The notes beneath the pieces were generated by a model that saw nothing but the letters and a program-made list of their open reading frames with translations, ran no database searches and was not told where the DNA came from. Shown piece by piece: positions 35,701 through 44,000 of a stretch of DNA of 64,000 nucleotides (its first letter is position 1; every line of letters starts with the position of its first letter). Source of the DNA: Aquila chrysaetos chrysaetos. Taxonomy: Eukaryota; Chordata; Aves; Accipitriformes; Accipitridae. Where the stretch lies: contig NC_044016.1 in NCBI RefSeq assembly GCF_900496995.4, positions 21,432,932 through 21,496,931 on the forward strand, written 5' to 3'. Position numbers and translations under genes: made by a program.

Positions 35701-38700
35701 GTCAGGTTGCTTCCCAGGGCTCAGAGGATGAGGCAGAGCCTTGCACTTACCATCACCTGGCTGGCTATGTCCCTGACATCCCGATCCCGGTATGGCTCAC
35801 CCTCCCCTGGCTTCCCTGCACCGCAGACGCTCCTCTGCTGTAAGAAGGAGCTGCAGTCAGCAGTGGGAGGTGGATGGGGACCTGCCCTCAGCTCCAGCAG
35901 AAAGGGACGCTGCAAAGCCGTGCTTGCCGCTCTGGCTCCCCTTCTTACACCAGGATCCATCCCCCAGCTCTCTCCCCGAGCTCCAGGGTGAGGGTGCTGG
36001 GACAACAGCAGCCCCCATGCAGGGGTACGAGAACAAGGTGCTGCCCACCCAGTTTCGCTCTGGCCATGCAATAGCCCTGCACCAGGCTGACCCTGGTTCC
36101 AGTGCTGGTACCTTGGCGTGGATGGCCCTGAGCAGGGTATCTGCTTGCTGGAGGAAGGCAGCCACCTCCAGGGCCAGATGCAGAGCCTCGTGGTGCTCCT
36201 TCAGGGTCTCCTGCAGCCGCAGCCACCTGCGTGGGTGGAAGGGGAGAAGTGAAGGGCAGCCTGTGCCCCACTGGGTAGCTGTGCAGAGCTGGGGCAAAGG
36301 GAGGCAGGTGGGAGGTTTGGGGGGTCCTGCTTCCCAGCCTGTCAGGTCCCAGCACCCGGCTCAGTCCCGCTCAGCCTGTGTCCCCTCCACTCACATTTTG
36401 TTGAGGTGCTTGCGCCGGGCTGAGATGCTCCTGCTCTCGCTTTTGCCTTGTTTCTCCAGCTTCTGGGCCAGGCTGTTCAGCTCCTTGTGCAGACTCTGGA
36501 ACTGCTGCTCCTCCTGGCCCGAGTGGAGAGACAGACATCAGTATCCGCCTTCAGGGGCCTGCACCATGCCCCAGCCTCGTGGGGTTTGGGGTCCCCAGCA
36601 CACTGGCAGCCCCCCAACAGCCTCTCACCTGCTTCAAGTCAAGGATGCGGCGGGTGAGCTGGACCTTGTCCAGGCTTTCCTGCAGGAGGGCTGCCAAGGA
36701 GGGCTTCTCCTCCTGGGCCAGGGAAGGGTGTGAGAAGACAGAGGGACAGCCTGGCTGCTCCTCTCCCCGAACCGCACTCCCCGCACCCCACACCTTGTGC
36801 CTGATCCACGCCTCCAGCCGCTCAGCTTTCCTGTTGAAGTCTTGCAGGCCCCGCAGCCCCCCCAGGGCTTTGCTCTGACTGGCAGCCGTCTCCTTCAGGA
36901 GCTGCCACTGGTCCCGCAGGGCCAGCAGCTGCTTCCGCACCGCCTCAGCGCTGGGCCTCGCCCGCCACATCAGCTGCTCGCCCATCTGTGCGGCGAAGGG
37001 ACGCACTCAGGGCCAGGGGCTCCCCTGGACCCTCCAATGCAGAGGGCCTGGGGACACAGGTGCTGCGGGGAAGGGGAGGTGTGCCACTGCCCAGCCTCAC
37101 CTGGTTGAGCTTTATCAGTGTGTTCTCGAAATCCTTCATGTCCCACTGCAGGGTCTGAGCCATCTCTGCCCAGTCCTGGAGGTCGCAGCCGTCCTTCAGG
37201 TCCCGCAGCTTGCCTTGCACCCAGCCCTCCGCCTGCAACATGGGAAGAGCCACGTGGCCAGGCGCCTCTGCCAGAGCCCCGAGGACGCGGCTTCGGGGAC
37301 CCAAGCCCAAACCCCCGCAAAGCCGTGACAGGGACTGAAGGGCACCCTTTTGGCTGACAACCCGTTTGTTCCAAGCACCAACAGGCTAGCAAAGGGGGTC
37401 AGGACAGCATCAGTGGCAACGGGGGTGGGAAGGCAAGCAGCATCTCGCTTCTTTCCAGCATCTGCCCCAGCCCAGCAGAAGCAGCTGGGGGGGCCCACAC
37501 GCAGGCCAGTCTGGGGGGTCTCTGCACAGGACACCCCTGCATGAAGCATCTCTTCTTCCTGCACTTTGCTCCCTGGTGCAAGCACTTGTGCACCCTCCCA
37601 GGCACGGTGTGGAAGCAGCTCCCCCACGCCATCCCTGTTCCCATGCCGCTAAGGAGGAAGAGGGGCTGGGAGGAGGAGGAGGAGGATGGGGGACGGGAGG
37701 AGCGTGCGCACGTGGGGAGGAAGCAGGGCCCTGGTGCAGGCTGACCCCCTCTCCCTGGGGCCGACAGCCAGGGAGAGGCAGCCAAACATGATCTCATGCC
37801 ATAACCACGGCTTCGCTCGGGGCCGGGAGTTCAGCCCTCCTCGCTGTGCACCCCACCCCGCAGCTCACATGAAAGGCTGCCGGTGGCCCACCTGGCCCCG
37901 CTCCCCGTGCAGCCCCTTGGGCGGCTGCCCCAGCTGGTCTCACCTGCAGCATCTCCTGGTTGAACTGGGCTACCAGAGGGCTCGGGTCGAGGAGGGGGGC
38001 TGCTCCTGCGCTGCTTCGCCCACCACATCCTGGTGCCGTGGTGAGTTCCTTGCCCTTTGGGGTCTCTTTCTGGGGTGACAATGCTGGAGCTCCTGCCAGC
38101 TAGGGCAGGCAGAGGCAGGGGGGTCAGTGTGCCACCTCAGGGAGCCCTCCCCATCACCTCCCAGGAGTGTTTCAGAAACCCAAATAAAGTATGTCAGCCT
38201 GCCTCATCCACGATCCCACTCCTTCACTGACATCTTTGGGTTCTCGCCCAGCTCCCCGAGGCAGAGCTCCCCTCCACCAAGGCTGTACCAGTGGCTTTCA
38301 CAGTCCCAGCAGGGGGTTGCCAAGCTGTTCCTCAGCCCTGGGTCCTTCTGGGCTGGCGAGATGGCACCCAGCACCTGGGCTGGTCCCTGTGCCCACTTTG
38401 GAGGCGGATGTGGTGCTTGCTGCCCCCCCAGCCTGAGGCTGCGCATCCCTGCAAGGAGCATTCGTGTCTGTGGCATCTGTTTGTGGTGGTGTCACGTGTG
38501 GTGATGTCTGTGGTGTCACCCTGGGGGACACTGCCAGGGGACGCGATGGGGGAACTATGGGCCAGGTCCTAAATGAGCTCAGCCCACCGCTCCTTCAGGG
38601 GCACTCAGAGACCCCCATGCCAAGCAAGCGGCAGCGGGGGCAGAAAGCGCAGCACTTCCCCTGGGACGCAGCCTCACGGGTGGCCGGTGCTGACGAAACC

Positions 38701-41700
38701 CTCTGTCAGGGCTCCAGCTCCACTGGGGCTGATGGCGAAGGTCAGCCAGAGAAAGTGCTAGCCCCCCTCCAAGCTCAGCCCCGGGCCTAGCTGCACGCAG
38801 CCTAGGAGACGGCGCAGCCACCTGGGCACTCACTTCCCACCCTGGGCACTCACTTCTCACCCTGCTGCCTGGCGACAGGGACCTGACCGCACACTAACTG
38901 GTGGCAAACAGGAGCCTGAGCATCTTCAGGAGAAACCTGAAGGTGCAGGGCTCGCTGCCTCCTCTCACCAGGCAGAAATTGCTCCTGGGGCCAGCCTGGG
39001 GCAGCCCTCCCTCCCCAAGGGGGCTGGGTGTGAGCTGCCCCGTGGGGTCCCAGCTGCACTCGAGCCCACGAGGGAGCAATCTCCCGGGAGCCTGCAGAGC
39101 AGTGGGGTTCGGGCAACTGTTTCAGGCTCTCTAAGCACTCTGGCATGTTCTGCCCTGCTGACGGCATGGGAGTCGCTTTTCAAAGCCTTTCTGCCTAACC
39201 ACAAGAACTACAGAAATCCTCTGTCTTTTTTTTTTTTTTTTTTAAATAGCAACATAATTCTCAGGCCCTCCTGCGACTCCAGGATCTTCAGTCTCTTGAC
39301 GTGGCCAGGGCTGGAGGAGCCCCTAATCCAGCTCCCTTGGAAGTGATAAAACCTCTAGGCACTGGCCTGGGGGCTGACCCCTTGCCCTGTCATGCCCACC
39401 TTGTCCCCTTGCTCATTTAAAGCGGTAAGGCTCCCTCCGTGCCCGGGCAGACCACGAGCGGCTACCCTCACTTGCTCAGCCCCAAGCTGTGCCCCTGGGT
39501 CAGGCCCTCCTAAACAGCGAGGGCAGAGGATGTACCGCATAGAAGGGGGAACCTCTGTCCACTGGAGAGCAGAAACCACCGGCCTGGGGGCTCCCAGACT
39601 CCTGCTGCTCATCCTCCGCATCCACGCCCTTCCTGAGGAAGACCTAGAGACGGGAAGGTGCAGCCGTGAGCCTGGAAGTGCTTGACCATCCTAGCAGCTG
39701 AGGGGACGGAGGAGCGTGCACCCACCTCCCCCTGCCCTGGGCCAGAGGAGGCTGCCAGCAGTATCCAGACACCACTTGGCCAGGCTCTTGCCCAACCCTC
39801 TTGATGCATCCAGGCCAGGCTCCTCTATGCATCACCTGCAGCTCCTGCCACGTGTTCAGCCAGGAGCAAGAGCTCCTAAGCTTGCTTTGCTCAGTGCCTT
39901 CTCCATTTTAGCTCCCCACACCCCCCCCTTTTTCCCCTTGAATTGACTCCAAAGCCAGCAGAAACCCATCCAGTGGTCACCACTGGCCCCTGGTCATCTA
40001 AGGATGCTCAGAGTCAGCCCCCCCGCCCATCTCCAGGACAGCAGGGCAGAGGCGCGAGGGCACAGGAGGACAATAACCTCCAAACCTCTCAGCTGCTGAT
40101 CCCTGACCTCAACCTGTCTGGGAAGCAAGAGTTAAGGGGGTGGCTGACTCGCAGGGAAGGGCTCCCGGGGGACAGGGTGAGGGTGGGAGCAGGAGACGCA
40201 GGAGGAAGGAAGTCCAGGAGCTTCGGCCAGGCACAGAGAGGAGGTCCAGGATGAACTCTGCGTTACCTTATCCTTAATGGAGCCCAGCCCCAGGAGAAGA
40301 GGTGCGTGGGATTGCTTGGATCATGCACAAGGGCAGTCACTCTCATCCTCTACGGATGGATCATTTCCTGGGCTGTCGGATATAGCGGGCCAATTTAGGG
40401 ACCTCCTTCCACTCCCTCCCCGGAGCCACCTTGCTGCCTCCGTAACAGCTGTTCACACGCGCACAGGGCAACACAAGGTGGTGGGCAATGTGCGCTGTCC
40501 CGATACCCCCTCCTCTGAGACCGCAGCAAACGGGATGTTGGATCACCCAGAGCTGGACCTAGCCCACCACCGCTCAGACCACTCCAGACTTGGGACAGTG
40601 TCCAAGGGGGAACCAACCCAGACAAAGCAGGACTCCCTCCCTGCACAGAAAAGTGGCTTCCTACCATCTCTGCAGGACTGCAGAAGAGTCCCAATGTGGA
40701 TGGCAGCCGCCAGCACTAGAGCTGCTGCCACCAACAGCCCTATAACCCCTGGGAGACCAGCACCACCAGACCTTTCCAGGGGCCTGCAAAGCCCAGCTGG
40801 TGGCTGCAGAGGACAGACCACCGCACCACGCCACAGCATCCCATCCTGAGCAGACAAAGCAGGCAGGGAGTGAGGCTGAGTCACGTAGGCGCAGCGAGAG
40901 CTCAGCGCGTCTGGCAGGAGGGTGCCAGAAGGAGAAGGCACCCCCTTGCCTGACCACAGGGCCGAGAGGTTTGGATGACTGTTTAGGGAACGGCGGGGAG
41001 CTAAACGTGAAGTGCTTATGGGGCATAAGTCCCTAGGAAGCCCCTCTTCTAGGCTGCAGCGTCCCACACGGGCTGCAGCCTGCGAGCCTTCCCCCAGGGC
41101 TCAGCTGTGGGAGACAAGCCTGCAGGTGACACGGGACCTTTATTTAAAGTCCCCGTCTCGCAATCAGCCACAGGAAAACAGGGCTGCCAGCACAAGGATG
41201 ACTTCATCCTTCCCGCAGAGCTGCTCCACTGGGACTGCCCCCGCTCCCCGGTCCCTCTGGCCAGAGCCGGGTCCTTGCTCTGGCAAAACAACAAACTCTC
41301 ACAGCCACCAAAGGCTGGGAGAAGGAGCAGTGCCTTCCTCCGCATCCATAAGGTGCCATGCTAATGGCTCCCCAGCAGGACCTCAGGCTTCACGACATGA
41401 GCAAATCCACACATGAGACGAGTGCAGTGGCCTCAGCTTCCTCCACTGCAAATGCTTCTTTCCCTCGTTAATAGCAAAATTAACACAGCACACAGGCTCG
41501 CTGCGTTCCCGTAGAAGAGTAGGTGCCAATGACTTCCCATGAGCAAGACAAGCGAGGCCAGACCCTCCTGGGCTGCACTGGGCTCATCCTGGAGTCCCCT
41601 ATTCCTACAGGGCAGGAGCGAGGGCCAGAGCTGGGGGCTCGGCGGCACACTTGGGAAAGCCCCAGTGTGCCCTGCCAGGGGGACAGCATTCCCTTCTCTC

Positions 41701-43165
41701 CTCCGGCTGCCATCCCACTTAACGCACGCTTTCCCCTGTGCCCTGGCTCTCCCTCTCTCTCCCAAAATTCCGTCTTGCAGCCTGCCCCCCCTTCCAGCTC
41801 CACCCCTCCCAGGCCGGACAGGCAGGAGGGGCTGATCCTGGCAGCCTCCAGAGAGTCCCGCACCACACCACCGTGCCGAGCACGTGTCCCTACCTTATAT
41901 GAAAGGGGGGGAGCCCTCATGCCGATGCCCCTTGGGCTGCGCAGACTCTGGCCGCCCAGTGAGAAGCTGCCTGCATGCCGGAGGAAGCGGCAGCTCTTGC
42001 AAGGCCGTGCCTAGCCTTTATTGGCAATGAAGACAAGGGTTTTGGCAGTGGGCTGAGCGGCTCTCCCTAGCGCTACCCTGCTGGGAAACCAGCTGTTGCA
42101 GGTCAGGGTTAAATCCCAAGGAGCTCCTGCCTGCTCTTGCCAGCAACGGCAAGGTCTCTGAGCTGCCTTCCGCACCATCCCAGCCACACAGGGGGTCTCC
42201 CAGGCTCCCGCACTGATGCATTCGGACCTCCACGCCTGCTAGCACTCAGACTTGGAGGGTGGGGTGCCAGGAGCCCTGGGTCCTGCTCCTAGCCTTGTCC
42301 CGGCTCTGCCTGGCTGTGTGGCCCTTCATGAGTCACTTCCCTTCTCCCAGCCTCCGTTTCCCCTCTGGTAAACGTGAGAACGAGTTCCCAGCTCCCCGCA
42401 CACAACTGCATCATAAGCGAGCATCCCAAGAGCTGAGCCCTCCATAGCCAGGCTCTGGGGCAGAGCTTTTCTGGGTCATCTCAGCCCTAGGGAAAGCTCG
42501 TCTCCAGCTCACCCGCAAAGACCTCCTGCACTCCAGCCTGACGGTACAGAGAAGCGCCCTCGGGGGCATGGGAGGAAAAGCAACTATCCCACGAGCCCTG
42601 TAGTGAGTGCTGCCTGGGGGGCACAGGGACAAGGCAGCAGGGATCCCCAGGACCTACCCGTCCCTTGGCAGCCAGGGACGGGGAGCCGCAGGGAAGACGG
42701 GGAGAGAGCAGGGCACAGGGTACAGGGAGCGCTTACCTTGAACTGAGCTTTCCCTGTCCTGCTGTTGTTGTTGTTGTGGTTCCTCTCGCCGGCGGTCCGG
42801 GCAGGGTCCCCGGGTCCCCCTGCGTCCCCCGCGCGAGCCTCCCCGTGCCAGTTGGACAGCGTGATCTTCTTAATGGAGCGGGCAAGGGAGTTGCTGTTCA
42901 GCTGCTCCTCGTCGGTCGCCTCATCCTCGCCGGGGCTGGGGCTGCGGCGCTGGCCCTCGGGGGCGGCGGGGCCGGCCCGGGCTTGGGCCAAGTAGAGGGA
43001 GATGCGCTCGTTGAGGCTGCGGCGGAGGCCGCGGTGGTTGTCCAGAGCGGAGGCGAGGGCGATGCCGGGGCAGGCGCCCCCGGAGAAGTCGGCGGCACAC
43101 TTGGGCAGCGAGAGCTTGGTGCTGATGGTGAAGGGCTGCACCTTCCTCGCCGTGCTGCCCGACAT
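23723..43165 (-). CDS. CH-less beta-spectrin-like protein: spectrin-type repeats plus C-terminal PH domain (2076 codons)
   Basis: A multi-exon gene I do not recognise by name. Coding exons in transcript order: 43165-42737, 38069-37944, 37232-37101, 36985-36794, 36712-36629, 36513-36395, 36226-36112, 35837-35751, 35430-35315, 35134-34990, 34775-34669, 34553-34475 (acceptor uncertain), 34315-34181, 34108-33977, 33707-33451, 33333-33210, 32990-32850, 32541-32386, 31886-31666, 31325-31148, 30833-30687, 30460-30062, 29711-29592, 28413-26872, 26464-26384, 26146-26060, 25922-25831, 25592-25507, 24942-24876, 24748-24585, 24303-24169, 23958-23723. All joins preserve phase and use GT/AG. Layout: disordered N-terminus (1-175), helical spectrin-like repeats (about 178-467 and 625-1070), disordered region (1075-1765), PH domain (about 1767-1880), basic C-terminal tail ending in KKFFGKKE. 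By family knowledge, repeats plus a PH domain suggest a membrane-linked cytoskeletal scaffold. No calponin-homology actin-binding domain was found. The link of exon 1 to exon 2 across 4.7 kb rests on phase alone. Confidence 0.8.
25507..26464 (-). other. Exons for the beta-spectrin-type PH domain
   Basis: Four exons (26464-26384, 26146-26060, 25922-25831, 25592-25507) encode a PH domain of about 110 residues. Landmarks in order: EGTLERKH at strand 1, a basic GGRKAS loop, WGLFHAVL and LCFYQD at strands 2-3, EYTKKTNCFRLQ in the middle strands, LRDGSEYLLRA, and a C-terminal helix with the invariant Trp in MNEWVSKLQ. Order and spacing match beta-spectrin PH domains, which bind inositol lipids and place the scaffold at membranes. 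Confidence 0.9.
26872..28413 (-). other. Single 1542-bp exon encoding a disordered region
   Basis: This exon alone encodes 514 residues (about 1248-1761), far larger than any other exon of the gene. The start is a charged helix rich in Arg, Glu and Gln (LFDSLQRRERARAEQ). The rest is Pro, Ser, Gly and Arg rich with a short poly-Glu stretch, without repeat or domain structure. It separates the helical repeats from the PH domain. The open frame extends a little upstream of the acceptor at 28413, but that part is intronic. Confidence 0.8.
30687..34108 (-). other. Exons for spectrin-like repeat block 2 (residues about 623-1074)
   Basis: Eight exons (34108-33977 through 30833-30687) encode a second helical block of roughly four repeat lengths. 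Features seen are ELWEDLQRKH, a Trp-centred RAERWLQAV, heptad-like Leu spacing, and a final segment with LGWVLVRW followed by a charged tail. The conserved positions are looser than in block 1, so exact repeat borders are uncertain. All exon joins keep the frame. Confidence 0.7.
34181..35134 (-). other. Linker exons between the two repeat blocks
   Basis: Four short exons (35134-34990, 34775-34669, 34553-34475, 34315-34181) encode about 156 residues of low-complexity, non-helical sequence rich in Gly, Ser, Pro and Glu. The acceptor of the third exon lies in a GAG repeat, and two or three neighbouring AG choices keep the frame. The first exon is also open in a second frame on the same strand with higher GC at third positions, but only the chosen frame fits the phases on both sides. 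Confidence 0.5.
35315..38069 (-). other. Exons for spectrin-like repeat block 1 (residues about 144-467)
   Basis: Eight exons encode a continuous, strongly helical, Leu- and charge-rich stretch with the spacing of about three spectrin repeats. Each repeat shows a Trp or aromatic residue early in helix A (AEGWVQGKL, RLEAWIRHK, AFLQQADTLL), and the third ends in the typical HRDVKESWAQLQ signature. Exon phases are mostly 0, as in many spectrin-repeat genes. I see no calponin-homology exon upstream of it, within the 4.7-kb intron or elsewhere. Confidence 0.75.
38821..38860. repeat. 20-bp tandem duplication
   Basis: Two adjacent 20-bp copies beginning CCTGGGCACTCACTT differ at one base. On the minus strand each copy contains GTGAGT, a splice-donor look-alike. 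Confidence 0.9.
39226..39243. repeat. Homopolymer T run (18 nt)
   Basis: An uninterrupted T18 on the plus strand inside intron 1 (A18 on the transcribed strand). No retroposed gene body was recognised next to it. Confidence 0.9.
42017..42022 (-). terminator. Candidate intronic poly(A) signal
   Basis: A minus-strand AATAAA about 1.6 kb after the MYMX stop codon and 0.7 kb after the exon-1 donor of the spectrin/PH gene. It is the first canonical hexamer downstream of MYMX on that strand that I could find. Confidence 0.4.
42737..43165 (-). CDS. First coding exon of the spectrin/PH gene (or a separate short gene)
   Basis: 143 codons starting MSGSTARKVQPF and ending in AAG before a good donor (GTAAGC). 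The product is disordered and rich in Ser, Arg and Ala, with an acidic patch and a run of four Asn. It lies inside a CpG island, as expected for a housekeeping-type first exon. The end phase (0) matches the acceptor at 38069. If the donor is ignored, the frame stays open for about 50 more codons to 42584, and an AATAAA on the minus strand at 42022-42017 could end a short transcript, so an independent small gene or isoform is possible. Confidence 0.65.
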
Positions 43166-44000
43166 CCTCGCTCTCCCCGCCGCCGCCGCCGGCGGGCAGG
43201 GGGCCAGCCGGGGGGCGCGGCCCGGGCACCGTGGGGCGAAGCGGCAGCGCGGAGCCCCCGCCGCACGGGAGCGCCGGTGATGGAGACGGCCCGGGCGGCG
43301 CCGGCTCCTTCCCCGGGGCGGGCGGCGGCGGCGGGGCCGCCCCTTCCCGCGGGGGCGCTCAGCGGGGCGGCCCCGCGGCGGGGGGCAGCGGCGCAGGGGG
43401 CGGCCCGGCTCCCATGGCAGGAGCGGGAAGGCGCGGGCGGCCGGCCGGCCTCGGCTGCCTGGGCGGACCCTCCCGGCCCCGCCGGGGCGCGTCCCCTCCC
43501 CTGCCCGGGTCCCTCCTCCCGCGGCGGGCAGGGGAGGCGGGGGAGAGCCGCCGCGCCCTGCCCTGCCCTGCCCTGCCCTGCCTTCCCTTCCCCGGCCGGC
43601 TTCAGTCGTCCACCTTCTTGCGCAGGTTGAGGAGGCAGAGCAGGCAGGTGAGCAGGGCCTGGCGGCTCTCCCGGGAGCGCAGCCGGCGCCCCAGGCGGCG
43701 GAGCGGCGGCAGGAGGCGCTTGCGGGCCAGCGGCAGCAGGCGGGCGAGCAGGGCGCGCAGCAGCGGGGCGGCCAGCGGCGGGGCGGGCATGCTGCCCCCC
43801 GAGCCTGCGGGCGCACCGTCAGCCCCCGGCGCCCTCCGCCCCCCGAGGCGCCTCGGCGGATCGGGGGGTGCCCAGGAGCTCCTCACGCTTCGGACCTTCC
43901 GACCCGAGCGGGATGCGGGAGGCCGAGCGCGGTGCTCGGGGGTCCGCACCCCTCTGGGAGCAGGGGGCTGCTTGGGGGAGGCTCGGGGGAGAAGCACTGG
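42740..44000. promoter_or_regulatory. CpG island covering MYMX and the spectrin/PH first exon
   Basis: An extremely CpG-rich 1.2 kb with many GC boxes (GGGGCGGG type) and a (CCCTG)n stretch around 43556-43582. It contains the MYMX ORF and the start codon of the spectrin/PH gene, and is the likely TATA-less promoter of the latter somewhere between 43.2 and 43.6 kb. Confidence 0.75.
43602..43790 (-). CDS. MYMX: Myomixer (myomerger/minion) micropeptide, 62 aa
   Basis: Myomixer is a short membrane peptide that, with myomaker, drives myoblast fusion. The 62-residue product starts MPAPPLAAPLLRALLARL, giving a hydrophobic N-terminal membrane segment (about 5-20). A strongly basic amphipathic stretch follows (KRLLPPLRRLGRRLRSR, 24-40). 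Next comes ALLTCLL (45-51), which fits the AxLyCxL motif conserved in myomixer. It is shorter at the C-terminus than the 84-residue mammalian protein as I remember it. The start ATG has A at -3. An acceptor (CCCGCAG) at 43805-43811 with a CTGAC branch-like element suggests an upstream non-coding exon, although the pyrimidine tract is poor. The frame is also open upstream to 44201, but that part is not myomixer-like. Its position beside CAPN11 matches human 6p21.1. It is easily missed because of its size. Confidence 0.85.
   Translation of the reverse strand: MPAPPLAAPLLRALLARLLPLARKRLLPPLRRLGRRLRSRESRQALLTCLLCLLNLRKKVDD

Larger units (their letters stand above)
38070..42736 (-). other. Intron 1 of the spectrin/PH gene, 4.7 kb
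   Basis: The only long intron of the gene. No coding exon is recognised in it. It contains a 20-bp tandem duplication (38821-38860), an 18-nt T run (39226-39243) and two minus-strand AATAAA hexamers (41144-41139 and 42022-42017) that could end shorter transcripts starting at the MYMX or exon-1 promoters. Confidence 0.55.

Noticed and set aside
38070..42736. Search for calponin-homology exons of a full beta-spectrin
   Set aside because: No frame with the CH landmarks was seen in intron 1 or elsewhere, so the CH-less model was kept.
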